From the NCBI GenBank assembly GCA_030849465.1, contig JARVLF010000015.1:124001-188000 (forward strand): DNA of 64,000 nt, in the 5' to 3' direction. Position numbers and translations under genes: made by a program. This stretch comes from Moesziomyces globuligerus (lineage: Eukaryota; Basidiomycota; Ustilaginomycetes; Ustilaginales; Ustilaginaceae). Below, in pieces: positions 19,529 to 30,588 of the stretch; positions within the stretch are counted from its first letter, which is position 1; each line of letters begins with the position of its first letter. A model generated the notes under the pieces. It had not been told where the DNA came from. It saw only the letters and a program-made list of their open reading frames with translations, and made no database searches.

Positions 19529-20587
19529 ATGCTTCCATCGCAGACGGCACGACTCGCATCACAGGGACTTTTCTCGCGCTCAGGATTGGCTGTCTCTAGT
19601 ACCCGGGCGATGAGCACCACCGTTCGACCGGCCACCGTGCCTCTGGTGATCGCGCCCAAGGCGCTCGCCTCCCTGATCGAAGCAAAGCAAAGCGAAGCCA
19701 GCAAGCTGCGCATCCTCGATGCGACCTGGTTCATGCCAAACACCAATCCACCTCGAAGCGCGCTGCAAGAGTTCACCGCAGGACCTCGCTTGCCCCAAGC
19801 TCTGTTCTGGGATGTTGACAAGGTGGCAACTACGGGCGAAAGCGTGCGCAACCTGCCGCACATGATGCCCTCGGCTGCCACATTTGCCCGCGCCGCATCG
19901 GAGCATGGTATTGAGCCCGAGACACACGTGATCGTGTATGACACCCATGGTGTATTCTCAGCCCCTCGCACCGCATTCACCTTCAAGGCGTTCGGACATT
20001 CCAACGTATCAGTCCTCAACGGCGGACTGCCGGCGTGGATCCATCACGGCTTTCCCGTCGAGAACGGTGAACCCACTTCGGTGACCAAGACGAACTACCC
20101 GGAGCCTGTGCTGGAGGACGGCATCATCCGTTCGTTCGACGAAATGGTGGCCAATGCCAAGATGGGCGCACGTGGACAGACGGTCTTCGATGCGCGATCC
20201 AAGGGACGCTTCGACGGCAGCGAGCCCGAGCCCCGGGCGGGGCTCTCTTCGGGACACATCCCGCACAGCCTTTCTCTCCCCTTCCCGACCCTTCTCAAGA
20301 CCGAGAGCGGCAAGGACGGCAACAAGTACACTGTGCTCAAGGATCAGATCGAGCTGTGGAGGACGCTTAGCGATGCCGTGGGAGGCACGGAAGCTCTCGA
20401 CAAGCTGCGTCAGGCCTCGAGCGGCGGTGAACTGGCCGCGACCAACACGTGTGGCTCGGGGATGACAGCAGCCGCGATCTGGTTGGCGCTGCAGGAGATC
20501 GGTGTGCAGAGCAGCATCTATGACGAGAGCTGGATGGGTTGGGCGTCGAGGGAGAGCGAGGGCGTACCCATCGACAAGGACGCATGA
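19529..20587 (+). CDS. two-domain rhodanese: thiosulfate / 3-mercaptopyruvate sulfurtransferase, probably mitochondrial
   Basis: 352 aa. It moves sulfane sulfur from mercaptopyruvate or thiosulfate to acceptors; fungal members (Tum1) also feed tRNA thiolation. The first ~30 residues (TARLASQGLFSRSGLAVSSTRAM) resemble a mitochondrial presequence; a second ATG (MSTTVRPATV) could give a cytosolic form. The N-terminal rhodanese domain lacks a catalytic Cys (VIVYDTHGVFSAPRTAFTFKAFG, followed by VLNGGLPAWI). The C-terminal domain has FDARSKGRFDG and the active-site loop CGSGMTAA with C308. This loop resembles the CGSGVTA loop of mercaptopyruvate sulfurtransferases more than the CRKGVTA of classical rhodaneses, so I favour mercaptopyruvate as donor. 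Intronless. Confidence 0.93.
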   Translation: MLPSQTARLASQGLFSRSGLAVSSTRAMSTTVRPATVPLVIAPKALASLIEAKQSEASKLRILDATWFMPNTNPPRSALQEFTAGPRLPQALFWDVDKVATTGESVRNLPHMMPSAATFARAASEHGIEPETHVIVYDTHGVFSAPRTAFTFKAFGHSNVSVLNGGLPAWIHHGFPVENGEPTSVTKTNYPEPVLEDGIIRSFDEMVANAKMGARGQTVFDARSKGRFDGSEPEPRAGLSSGHIPHSLSLPFPTLLKTESGKDGNKYTVLKDQIELWRTLSDAVGGTEALDKLRQASSGGELAATNTCGSGMTAAAIWLALQEIGVQSSIYDESWMGWASRESEGVPIDKDA

Positions 20588-21978
20588 TCGACTTGACCAC
20601 CAACCCCATGTAACTTATTCTGCTCGCATAGTCAGCCCAAGACAGACTTGGACAGGTGGACACCATTTAATGTTGATCAGATTGGAGCGGCTCTTCGGGT
20701 GTGTCGAAATCCGTGCTTCGAGTCAGGTGATCTTGCCGCGTGGTCGGAAGGATGCGAGCGGAAGAACCGATAGGATTGCCTTAATAGTAGCGCGGGCTTC
20801 AATGGATAGAAAGTATATGTCGGACTTGACCGCCACTTGGGCGCTTGCATTGCGGCAGCATGCTTCGTCGCTTTGTCTTCTCTGTGGGCACTCCTCCTCA
20901 CGGTATCCAAATACGCGGCTCCACACGCAACAGAGAGCAAAAAGGTCAGCGTAATACGATCGATTCCAGGAGGTGCTCAGAAAGGCAAAGTGCGGGATCT
21001 GGGCCGACGGAGCCGCATTGGCTGTTGCCGCCAATTCCACACGACGGCACAGAATCCGGCTGGGTAGCTTGACGGCTCATGGAATAGCCGGTGAGCAGCC
21101 GTTCCGATCTCAATCTCTGCCAAAAGCAGTGTTGGATGTCCAATTCACCGGGAATTTCGCCGGCACCTTGGTCGTTCAGTGTGGCAAACAAGTTGTCCTG
21201 CCACTCACACTTTGCTGTAAGGTAACCGCGGGGAAAAGATACGCGCGCTCGGCTCGACTGACCACGCCTCCACGCCAAGCAGCTGGCGAGCCGCCAACGC
21301 CACGAACGCCTCCATGCTGTCGAGCCCAGCAATCGGCGAATGCCGTCATGTGATGGTGATTGCCGTGTTTCTGCGCCTTTCCCAGCGTGGACCGTGGCCG
21401 ATGGGCGTGTCGGAGTATGAGGAGCGACTTATCTGGTGGAGTAGCTGCATCTAGATGCACGTCACAACAGAGCGCAGCGCGCCCACGTACCGTTGTCGAT
21501 TTGGTTCTTCCGACGCCACAGCCGCGATAGCAGCCGACGTGCTCTGATGCCAGGAGGCCTTCGTCGATGCTGCCTGTGCCTTAGATCCGCATGCTCCTAT
21601 CGGTGCCACGATACTTGGCCGTGCACACATCGTGATTGCGGAGCGAGAGCGTGTCGAGCAACCATCGCGGGCGCTCGCCTCGGTTAGCTCCGGCTCTCCG
21701 AGCCTCGCTTGCCCGCCACGAGTTTCTTACGTTGTGCTTTCGTTTCTCACTCGACGCCGTGCCCTTCGCTGTGAGTCGTGTGCGGTACCGTAGTCCCTGC
21801 AGAAAGTTTGCTCTCGTCGAGGCCGTGTATGTACTCGCCTCCTGTCCATTTTTGCTAGCTCCATCCCCTTAACTACGTCCGGCCTTACCACCTTTCCTTC
21901 ATGGCCTGCCTGATCGAATACTTCTTCTCTCCCCCTACTCGTGTCTTCACCTGACCTACGCGTTGAGACGAGTCGAAT
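20588..21978. other. 1.4-kb intergenic region upstream of the Dal5-type permease
   Basis: Nothing recognisable beyond short frames. The last 200 bp before the permease ATG are pyrimidine-rich and are likely leader sequence. A lone CCGCGGGG (21226-21233) is a partial version of the palindrome found upstream of the rhodanese. Confidence 0.55.
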
Positions 21979-23744
21979 ATGGGCAGCACGAGGGACTCGG
22001 TCTCGTCGCACGTGCACGGCGACGAGAGCGCCAAAGCGCCGAGCGAGAAGAACATCCAGTCGTATGCCGTCACCGAGCTCGACTCGCCCTCTGATGCAAC
22101 CAAGCTCACCAAGATCGAAGAGGTCATCGAGGCCGAAGGCCACCTCTCGGAGGCCGATGCGCGCAAGCTGCTGCGCAAGATCGACTGGCACACGGTTCCC
22201 TGTCTGATGGCCATCTATGGTCTCCAGTATGCCGACAAGGTCTCGCTCGCCAACGGCGTCCTCTTTGGCCTCAAGTCCGACACTAAGCTGAAAGGGCAAG
22301 AGTACTCCTGGCTCACCACCATCTACTATCTCGGCTACTTCATCTTCCAGCCCATCATGAATTACGGCATGCAGCGTGTCGACGCCGCCTACGTCGTTTC
22401 GGCCATGGTGATCGCGTGGGGAATCGTCCTCATCACGCTCGGGCTCTGCAACACTTTCGCCCAGCTTATGGCAGTGCGCTTCATCCTTGGGTCGATGGAA
22501 GGAGTCGTAACCCCGGCCTTTGCACTGATCGTCGCGAGCTGGTATCGTCGATCGGAGCAGAACTCCAGGCAGCTGCTGTACTTTGCCATGAACACGGGCT
22601 TCTCGCTCTGGGTTTCGGTCGTCATCTACTTCATCGCAAAGAAGGCGCACGATGACGGCACAATCTCGGGATGGAGGGTGATCAACTTCTTCCTCGGCGG
22701 ACTCACGGTGTTCACGGGCATCGTGACGAGCATCTTCCTTCGGCTGCCGCGCAACGCGTGGTGGCTGAGCGAGAAGGAGCGCACTCTGGCGCATGCACGT
22801 ATCATCGACAACGGTACGGGCACGGGCGATGTGCGTGGGTGGAAGTGGGACCAGGTCAAGGACGCCTTCACCGATCCGACGACCTACTTCATCTTTTTCA
22901 TCAACGTCACTTGCTGCATCCCTAACGGCGGCATCACGACGTTCCAAAGCCTGATTTATCAATCTTTCGGATTCACGCCGCTCGAGACGATCTTGTACCA
23001 GCTGCCGTCGTTCGCCATGTCCTTCTGCTGGATCCTCTTCTCGGCATTCCTGATTCATCGCTTCCCCAAGCTCCGCTTTTTCTTCATGTGCTTCACCGTC
23101 ATCCCGGCATTCGTTGCCGTGCTCACGGCGGGAACGCTGCCCGACGAGCCTAAATACCGCTGGACTAGGTACGGCGTCTACCTGATGAGCGTCCTCTACG
23201 CGCTCCAGAGCTTCCTCATGTGGGCTCTCATGCCAAGTATCATCGGCGGAAGGACCAAGAAGACGGTCGTAGCCACTCTCTGCTTTATGGGCTACTGCGT
23301 TGGCGTGAGTTCGCACAAATTCTGACAGCTGTACAGCGATTGCAGTCCACTGACGAGCCTTCTTCTTTCTTTTGTCATCGCCCGTTGGACAGAATATGAT
23401 TGGCCCACAAGTGTTCCGTGCGTCCGACGCTCCGCGCTACATCCGCGGCCTCATCGCGGTCGCATCGATGCTGGCGCTCGTGTTCGTGCTGTGCGTCTTA
23501 TGGCTGCTGTATCTGATCGCAGAGAACAAGCGCCGCAGGAAGCGTCTCGCGGAGATGGGCGTCTCGGAAGAGGAGAGGCTGCTCAAGAACAAGATCAATG
23601 GCGAACTCGATGTAAGTTGGCTCTTGCGCTTCGAGCGTTTCGCCGAGCTCTTCGGCAGGATCAGACGCTGACCCTTGTCTCGCATGTGACCCTGATTGAC
23701 AGATGACGGACAACAAGAACATTTACTTCCTCTACAACTGGTAG
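21979..23744 (+). CDS. Dal5-type anion:cation symporter (allantoate/vitamin permease family, MFS), three exons
   Basis: Coding sequence 21979-23304, 23393-23611 and 23703-23744, 528 aa. Introns of 88 and 91 nt have GTGAGT/ACAG and GTAAGT/ACAG borders. Splicing gives ...GYCVGNMIGPQVFRASDAPRY and then ...NGELDMTDNKNIYFLYNW, the conserved tail of this family. It is a 12-span MFS protein of the plasma membrane: a cytosolic N-terminus, then RKIDWHTVPCLMAIYGLQYADKVSLANG, VRFILGSMEGVVTPAFALI, SWYRRSEQNSRQLLYF and NGGITTFQSLIYQSFGFTPL. Relatives import allantoate, nicotinate, pantothenate or dipeptides with protons; the substrate cannot be assigned here. The last coding exon is only 42 nt and is missed by single-frame reading. 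Confidence 0.93.
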
Positions 23745-25496
23745 ACCTACGTAGACCTAGGAATTGCTGCGACAATGTTATCACGGATGAATCGTGTGCT
23801 GGCTGGTTTTGCCGTGTGCAGCGGTGGATCTCAACAATTTGAGTGACGGTTGGATAGACAGAAGTTGGTCCGAGGAGCCACCGAGCGCGTTGGTTCACCG
23901 ACGGTCGCGGGGCGACACTGCGCTGACAAGTGGGATGGAATTCGTCGGTCGGTTTTTGTCGCAGCGCACGGCGACATTTGACGTGGGCGAAAAAGGGATC
24001 GCGGTCGGAAGAACTCGAAAACGGACGGAAGAGTCTGAAAGCCACGCAAGAGCCGGCTTTACCCCACCCTGAGCGGCTCGCCGGGATGTTCAGCACAAAG
24101 GGATTGTGTGGGTCGAGCTTCGAAGTCGCCGGGCACGGTGTGCTTCGCCGGTGTGGGAGAGGTGACAAGACCCATAGCATTCTGTGTGCCGTTGTCATTA
24201 CTACACTCTATTCACTTCGGAAATCTTTCCAATCGTTACGATAGCCCACGTCAAAGATGTGCGATCCTTTGTGTGCGAGCCAAGATGAAGCCGGCCTAGA
24301 CGGGTCGGGCTTCACCCCATAAGGACGGCTGGCCTAATTCCTGCCGGCTACCCGACGTGCCCTAATGCCGACCGAAGGAGGAGCGAGCATCGAAGCAAGC
24401 CTGCCTGCGATTCGTTTGTGGAATATCGTTTGTTGGCAAACATCCTACGATGGCGGGCATGCAGTCAAACTCAGCCAGCCGTGTGGGACAGAGCCAGTTG
24501 GATAGCCGACATGTCCGTGTGGGAGTCGGCCAGACGCGGTCAATTTGAGCTCTGTTACCCGCCGACCATGCCGTTGCTTTATCCGTCTCAGCTTGGAGCA
24601 GAACTCGAGGTTTCAATCGGTGCCTGGCGGTGCGCCGAACCTGCTCCGGCGCGGCGGATTGCCTTCCTGCCCTTCTCGCAGATCACCTTCCCCCTCCCAC
24701 GCCCTTCGGACTGTAGTCGGCACCCTGTACAGTCCACACTGTCAGCATCCGGCTCAATTCCTCCGCCCTGTCAAGCGGTCAGCCCTCCGGAAGCACTGCA
24801 GGTGGGTAAAGTGAGCCGGCATATGACCGACAATAGCCTCGGCGGAGTTGTGGCAGCCCTCCTCATTCGCAATGTGGACGTCGGCTAGAATTGGCCGGTA
24901 TATTGGCATGCTTCCGGGCGCAGCTCGGTGCAGCATGCTCCTTCACGGCTCGTCGGTCCGTCGAACCAGTTGCCCGACTGACACCGCGCCCCTCTTCCTG
25001 CTGCCGCCCGGCTTCGACTCCGGCTACATCCTTCCGAGCTGTCCAGCGTATCAGCACTCCTCCGCCTACCCCGCCCTTTCAACCCCACCCTTCCTCCACC
25101 GAGCTCCTCCCTTCCAATCGCCGCCAGGCCGCGCCCACATTCACCACCCGCTGACCGGCCATCCTGCTCATTGCAACCGCCCCATCTGGCCCACACGGCG
25201 CCCACCCGCTTCATCCTCGCCTGCCCTCTCTCCTCGCCTGCCGCGGCACTATCCTCTGCGGAGGACCTGTCGACCGCGATCTCTCTGTCGCTATCGCTCC
25301 ATCAACTCATCCTCCTTCGCAACCATATCCTTCACCGTCCCCACATCATCGGCCGACATCTTCACGCGTCGCGGCCATCGTCATCAGCATTGGATTGCCC
25401 CAGCATCAGCTTGTATCATCCCGTCATACCTGCGGAATGTCCCAGCACCAGCATTCGTAGACCGCACCACCAGCATTTCGCACAGCTGCGCAAGGC
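23745..25496. other. 1.75-kb intergenic region before the regulator-like gene
   Basis: No supported gene. The last 550 bp (about 24950-25496) are strongly C/T-rich, consistent with a long pyrimidine-rich leader. I looked in all plus frames for a zinc-cluster exon belonging to the downstream gene and found none. Confidence 0.55.
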
Positions 25497-27635
25497 ATGT
25501 CTTCGACCTCTTGCGTGTCGCCAACATCGACAACGCCTCCGCCGCGACAGGCGCACATTGACAGCGCACCTAAGACCCGCTTCCCGCTCGCGCGCTACTC
25601 TGCACTCGCTCACCGGTCGCCTGAACCGTCCACAACGCTATTCGACCTGGCCTCGTCGTTCCAGACGCTCATTGAGGCGCAGGCGCCCTGCTCATCGACG
25701 CACTCGGCCTACTCGGAGCTGCTCTCCATCTCACACTCCGCCTTGCCGCCCTCGACACTGCCGATCACGACGCTCACGAACCTCGTCAACGCCTCGAGCG
25801 CAAGCGGCAGCGCCACCCCCTCGACCGCCTCTTCGTCCAAATCGTCTTTCTCCTCCGTCTCGACCTCGACGTCAGCCATGGGAGGTGCGGCAGCCGCGAC
25901 GGCGCCTGGGCTGGATCTGCTCGGCATCCTCGCCGAAGAGGTGGATTGGGATCCGCAGCAGCGCGGGTCGCCGGGATCGGCGCAGCTCGCGCTCGTTGGA
26001 CATACGCTTCAGTCGCATCACGAGGCCAAGCAAAAGAGCTGGGCCACACATATCCTCGGTAGCCTCGGGCTCGTTGAGCCGGACGCGGCAAGACGCGGCA
26101 GCTTCTCGTCACTCACAGCGCCATTTCATCCAGAGCCACGCGAGGCGAGTGTCAAGGCCCGCATCCCGGCGCTCCTACACGAGTCCGATGCCAAGCCTGC
26201 ACGCCCTCGCGCAGCAGCAAAGCCAGCCAGTGCTGATCCGCTCAACACCATGGTGCTCACCAAACGCACTGCGCTCTTCTACGAGAATCTATACGCCGGT
26301 TTGTGTCCGGGCATCGTCCCGCGCGCTTACATTTACCCAAAGCTCGGGCGGCGGTGCCATGAACAGGATCCGACTTTTGCCAGTCTCGCCCTATCGATCT
26401 CGCTGCTCGGTATGATGGGACTCGCCTTTCCAAGCGCATCCGCTCGCAAGAACGAGGTGGACACCTTCGTGATGCCGTCCATCCCAAGCGACAAGCCCAC
26501 ACGTACGAAAGGCGGGCGCGAAACGGTGGAGGCGGCAACGCGCGTGATCGAGGCCGTCCTCGCGCTCAGGCTATCGGCAGGAGGCGGAGGCGCGGGCTTC
26601 GGCCAGACTCCGACGATCGAGACGGTGCTTACGAGCTTCTTCCTCTCTGTCGCACTGTACAGCCTCGACGATGCGGCCAGGGGGGACGAATGGCCGAGCT
26701 TGTGCGCCTGGAGGGACGCGAGCTTCTTCCGCTTCTGCGAGGCCGTCACGCTGGCCAAGATCCTTGGGCTCGATCGACTCGCCAAGCCCGCTCCGGGCGA
26801 AGCGGCGTCTGAGGAGGCGAGCACCATGCTGCTCCTCGCCCGTGCAGACAGGTGGTGGGCGCAACAAAGGCCGGGCTACACGTGCCAACTTGAAGCCGCT
26901 CGGGAGCTCAACGGGGCGAAAAAGCGAAGCCGAAGCGATGAGACTGCCGAGGCAGCTCCAGCAAAGCGTACGAGGTCGCTAAGCGTGAGCGGGCCGCTGT
27001 CGCTCCTCGTTCGGCTTGGGTTCGCGGGGGTACGCGAAGGTCTACTGCGCCGCTTTGACAGGCACGTGGATTGTTGGGCAGGCCGTTGTGGAATCCGAGG
27101 CGATTGTGGGCTCTCAGCCGAGACGGCGGTTCGCATTCACGATGCACTTGGCTCGCTCGATGCGGTGCGTGGCGGTCACGATACGGACGATCCCATCCTC
27201 GTCGATCTCGCACGTCAGGCGATGCGCGCCCAGCTCTGGACCGCATGTCTCCACCACGGGCTTGTGGATCCGTATGCAGAGGCTCCGCTGCGTCCGGATC
27301 AGCCTCTTCACGTCGCGCTCGATGCGTTGGACCTGCTCGAAGACCTCGACCACGTCGTCCGGCTCAAGCGCCCTGGCACCAGTGCGGTCGCCGATGCAGT
27401 GCGAGAGGCACTGCACACCATCCGAGACTGTGTAGCTCTGCTGCCCGATGGTAGATTCGCAGCACATCCGTTCGCATTCGAACAGATCCACGCGGCCGAA
27501 GATGAAGACTCGCCTCAGCCCCGCTCCCCGTCGCAGGCAGATGACGATGATCCAAGCAGCTCCACCACCATCATGCGCGCCGCGCAGTCGGTCATTGACA
27601 ATCTCGACCGCTTCCTCTACCGCCAAGTTGCCTAG
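25497..27635 (+). CDS. regulator-like protein with fungal middle-homology features but no visible zinc cluster
   Basis: 712 aa from the ATG giving MSSTSCVSPT. The N-terminal 230 residues are Ser/Thr/Ala-rich, including a poly-Ser region around 100-120. From about 250 the protein is helical and resembles the central domain of Zn2Cys6 regulators: RTALFYENLYAGLCPGIVPR, DPTFASLALSISLLGMMGLA, FFRFCEAVTLAKILGLDRL and LLLARADRWWAQQRPGY. A short basic stretch (GAKKRSRSDE, APAKRTRS, about 475-495) may be a nuclear signal. No Cys6 motif occurs in the protein or in the 1.5 kb upstream. It may be a cofactor without its own DNA binding, or an unusual regulator. The similarity is by eye and moderate; a distant 5' exon cannot be excluded. 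Converges on RCF1, 230 bp away. Confidence 0.6.
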   Translation: MSSTSCVSPTSTTPPPRQAHIDSAPKTRFPLARYSALAHRSPEPSTTLFDLASSFQTLIEAQAPCSSTHSAYSELLSISHSALPPSTLPITTLTNLVNASSASGSATPSTASSSKSSFSSVSTSTSAMGGAAAATAPGLDLLGILAEEVDWDPQQRGSPGSAQLALVGHTLQSHHEAKQKSWATHILGSLGLVEPDAARRGSFSSLTAPFHPEPREASVKARIPALLHESDAKPARPRAAAKPASADPLNTMVLTKRTALFYENLYAGLCPGIVPRAYIYPKLGRRCHEQDPTFASLALSISLLGMMGLAFPSASARKNEVDTFVMPSIPSDKPTRTKGGRETVEAATRVIEAVLALRLSAGGGGAGFGQTPTIETVLTSFFLSVALYSLDDAARGDEWPSLCAWRDASFFRFCEAVTLAKILGLDRLAKPAPGEAASEEASTMLLLARADRWWAQQRPGYTCQLEAARELNGAKKRSRSDETAEAAPAKRTRSLSVSGPLSLLVRLGFAGVREGLLRRFDRHVDCWAGRCGIRGDCGLSAETAVRIHDALGSLDAVRGGHDTDDPILVDLARQAMRAQLWTACLHHGLVDPYAEAPLRPDQPLHVALDALDLLEDLDHVVRLKRPGTSAVADAVREALHTIRDCVALLPDGRFAAHPFAFEQIHAAEDEDSPQPRSPSQADDDDPSSSTTIMRAAQSVIDNLDRFLYRQVA

Positions 27636-27865
27636 CCTTGTCCCCGTTACCCGCCGCATCCCTGTACACTAGATCCCTCTTTGCATGGCACGGATTGATT
27701 CTGCGAGCTAGTTGTCGTCCATGCGTCCCTGCTTCGCACTGGATCGAGTTTCGGACGATTGAGACTGCGTATGTCTGTGATGCATTGGAGAGGTGCGTGA
27801 GTGGACAAGATCTGGTTGCATTTCGGTTGGTGTTCCGGAGCGTGTGCTGATCCGTTTCAAGAGGG

Positions 27866-28563
27866 CTATACCTGACGTCTGGCGTCTTGACCGATGACGG
27901 GTCGTTGCCTGGCCGGTTTTTTGAACTGCTCGAGGTCTTCTTTGCCGAGAAGGGCCTCTTCGAGGCGCTTGTCGTCGTTCAGTTCGCGATCGAGTGCCTG
28001 GTCGACGCGCGTCTCGAACCCGGTGCGGTCCTTGTATGCTCTCTCTTCGGCTCGGTTCTGCTGCCACTGCGTGGGTGCACGTCCGGGAAGCGTGGTCACC
28101 GTTCCATGCTGGAGCGGAGCATCCGCAGGCGTAGCTGGAGGTGCCGGCACAGCAGCTGCTGCCTTCTGGCCGTAGTAGAACGAGCCCGCCAGCGCAGCAA
28201 GCACGGTGAGGCCCTGGAAGCCGACACGCCAGCGAAGCGCACGATTGAATTGGTCCCGGTTGCCCGTGCGCAGATGGTTCGATGCCGCAATCAGCGCTCC
28301 GACCGTCAGCAACGATCCTATTCCCGCGCCAAACGAAGACGTGTCAGTTCGCCATAGCTCGATATGCGTGCTGCCCAAGATGCGTGCTTACCAATGGGAA
28401 CGAGTGGCTGCTCCTTCATCTTGCGGAAGAACTTGTCGCGTGGTGCCTCTGGCATCTCGGTGCCCATGCCATTCTCGAACGCCGATACGTAGCCCCCCGA
28501 CCCAGATGGGTCGCCTGGCTGCTGCTGCTCGATGGCCAGCTCCGCGTTCGGCTGCCCAGACAT
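27866..28563 (-). CDS. RCF1: respiratory supercomplex factor 1 (HIG1 domain), two exons
   Basis: Coding sequence on the minus strand: 28563-28392 joined to 28317-27866, 207 aa. The 74-nt intron has GTAAGC and AATAG borders and splits a Gly codon. Joining gives ...PLVPIGSLLTVGALIAASNH, which restores the HIG1 domain. Rcf1 sits in the inner mitochondrial membrane, associates with cytochrome c oxidase and stabilises III-IV supercomplexes. Two membrane spans are visible: SLLTVGALIAASNHL and GLTVLAALAGSFYYG. The matrix loop between them has N-x3-R-x-R-x3-Q (NRALRWRVGFQ), where yeast-type Rcf1 has Q at the first position. A charged C-terminal tail follows (coiled-coil-like, AEERAYKDRTGFETRVDQAL). 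Reading without the intron would start at a false Met inside intron sequence. Confidence 0.92.
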
Positions 28564-29035
28564 GCTTGCTTTCTCTCGTTCGTGAACGGCTTTCGTCCTT
28601 CGCCTTTCGCGGAATCAGATTAACCTTCGACTCCGTGAAGCTTGTCCACCGACACGTCGAGCTCTCGGTGTCGTCGATGAGGTGGAACGTTCGGAAAGCG
28701 ATGGTGGGTGCGGTTGCAAGATGTCTCGCTGACCAAGACAAGTGGAGGTCACCCCGATTCGACGCTTAATTTTTCGTCGATCGACCACACGATGGCTCCT
28801 ATCGCCGATTCGCTGAACGCAGATCAAATCCTTCCCCACTCCGACAGGCTTAGTTCACGGTCCACAGTACACTCTGCTCTACGTGATGTCTGTTTCATTC
28901 AGTTCTTGGTCCGGAGGACATGGTTTTAGGGTACAAAGTACAGATGCGTGACGGGCATGAAGACGTTCGAAGGGGAAGTGTCGAAGCGCGGAATCCGCGT
29001 GGCTGCGATGCGCGGAGCTGCGCGTGCGGGAGTCT
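28564..29035. other. intergenic: RCF1 promoter and amino acid permease 3' region
   Basis: 472 bp. It contains upstream sequence of RCF1 (minus strand) and the region after the permease stop at 29036. No gene or clear motif seen. Confidence 0.55.
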
Positions 29036-30541
29036 TTATCCGATCGGCGCGCAGGTGAAGGAGCCTCGCACGGAGCCCTTGTCGTACTGGTCAACGATGT
29101 CCTTGACCGAGGCGTAGGTACCGCATCCGAGGATGAGGAGACCGAGAAGGAAGACGGCGGCATTGATGACGCTGAGGATGGTGTTCCAACGCGTGGCGTT
29201 CCACTTGCCCTCCTTGATGAGAAGGAACCACATGAGCGCCGGGAAGTAGAAGGTGAAGCCGGAGATGAAAAGCGCCGACATGATGCCGAGCAGGTCCGAG
29301 AAAAAGGGGATGGCCTCAGCCACGACCCATGCAATCACCGTGATGAAGGCCACGAGACCGAGCCACGTCGCCCAGCCCATGGGCGTGTTGACGTATCGGA
29401 TGACCGAGTTCTTGAAGACACGGCCGTGAACGTATCGTGCGACGACGGTGGTGTTGATGGAGCCAGAGATGAAGATGACGGGGAGCGCAATGCCGAAAGC
29501 CACCTTAGAGAGGGTCGTACCAGCCGAGAGGAGAGCGGGCGATCGGACATCGGACCCGACGAACGCATAAATGAGAGCACCGGTGAGCGTGTAGATGACG
29601 ATCTCGATGATGCCGAGAGCCCAGATGCTCTTGACGTAGTCCGTGGGCGTGTGCATCTCGTCCATGAATGAGAACTGGCAGACCGCAAACGAGTAGGCGA
29701 AAACGATGTTGGTGAGCGCGACCCAGGCGTCGGCAAAGGTGGTGCCCTCCTTGGGCCAGGCGGACCACTGGGCGGGCATGAGCGACTGCGGCTCCTGGTT
29801 GGACCTGACGCCGGTGCCGATGATGGTGACACCGATAGCGACGATGATGGAGGCGAAGTCGATGTAGCCGAGCACGGCGACTTCAGAGAAGGTGGGAGGC
29901 ACGGCGACGATGAAGAGGATGATGGCCGAGATGACACCAAAGACAAGGGAGCAGATGGCGTCGTTGCTGAGGTTGAGGAAGGCAATGGTACCGGTGAGAC
30001 AGTGGGAGCCGACGAGAAGGGTGAGCTGGAGCGCGAACATGGCGCCGATGAGCTCGTAGCCGAAGCGACCCATCATGAGCTGACCGGCGTCGGCGTAGTG
30101 CGAGACGTGGGGGAACTTGATCTTGACCTGGCCGACAATGTAACTGGTGTAGATGGCGATGATGCCGATACCGATGCAAACGATGACACCGGCGACCATG
30201 CCGAGCGTGGCGAACGCCGAGGGGATGGAGAGCGCACCGAGGGCAATGGCCTCGACGATGAGGCAGACTGTGAGCTTCTTCCAGCCGAGGCGGTGGAACT
30301 TGTGGTCGCCCTCGGACATCTTCTGCTGCTCGTACATGTAGTCCTCCTCGCTGCGGAACTGCTCTCGCTTCTCGCCAAACATGGTCTGCTCGACGGGACC
30401 GGGCGAGGTCGTCTTGGGGGCTTCGTCATTGGCCTTGATCGAGTCGGGGCGAGCCGACTTCTCTACATCGACGGTGTGGGCGGGCGACACGGAGCCGCTA
30501 GATCGGTCGCCGAGCGGCGAATGCTGGCCGGTGGAAGCCAT
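29036..30541 (-). CDS. amino acid permease of the AAAP family (Mtr-like neutral amino acid transporter)
   Basis: 501 aa, intronless. A hydrophilic N-terminus of about 85 residues with the dibasic/acidic region typical of fungal AAAP permeases is followed by about 11 membrane spans: LGWKKLTVCLIVEAIALGAL leads into SIPSAFATLGMVAGVI, and later ALTNIVFAYSFAVCQFSFMDEM and SIWALGIIEIVIYTLTGALI occur. The family exports or imports amino acids by proton coupling at the plasma membrane or vacuole. Similarity to Neurospora Mtr-type permeases suggests neutral or aromatic amino acids, but the substrate is inferred only at family level. ATG at 30541 is followed upstream by a hexamer repeat after 47 bp. 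Same strand as RCF1. Confidence 0.9.
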   Translation of the reverse strand: MASTGQHSPLGDRSSGSVSPAHTVDVEKSARPDSIKANDEAPKTTSPGPVEQTMFGEKREQFRSEEDYMYEQQKMSEGDHKFHRLGWKKLTVCLIVEAIALGALSIPSAFATLGMVAGVIVCIGIGIIAIYTSYIVGQVKIKFPHVSHYADAGQLMMGRFGYELIGAMFALQLTLLVGSHCLTGTIAFLNLSNDAICSLVFGVISAIILFIVAVPPTFSEVAVLGYIDFASIIVAIGVTIIGTGVRSNQEPQSLMPAQWSAWPKEGTTFADAWVALTNIVFAYSFAVCQFSFMDEMHTPTDYVKSIWALGIIEIVIYTLTGALIYAFVGSDVRSPALLSAGTTLSKVAFGIALPVIFISGSINTTVVARYVHGRVFKNSVIRYVNTPMGWATWLGLVAFITVIAWVVAEAIPFFSDLLGIMSALFISGFTFYFPALMWFLLIKEGKWNATRWNTILSVINAAVFLLGLLILGCGTYASVKDIVDQYDKGSVRGSFTCAPIG

Positions 30542-30588
30542 GATTAAAGAGAAGAAGACCGGGAGATGTGAACGTCGAAGTCGGGAAT

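Noticed and set aside
24900..25496. Search for a zinc-cluster exon upstream of the regulator-like gene
   Set aside because: No C-x2-C-x6-C pattern in any plus-strand frame; the sequence is C/T-rich leader.
28318..28378. Apparent Met start (MGSTHIELWR) for RCF1 exon 2
   Set aside because: It lies in the 74-nt intron; splicing from the upstream exon restores the HIG1 domain.
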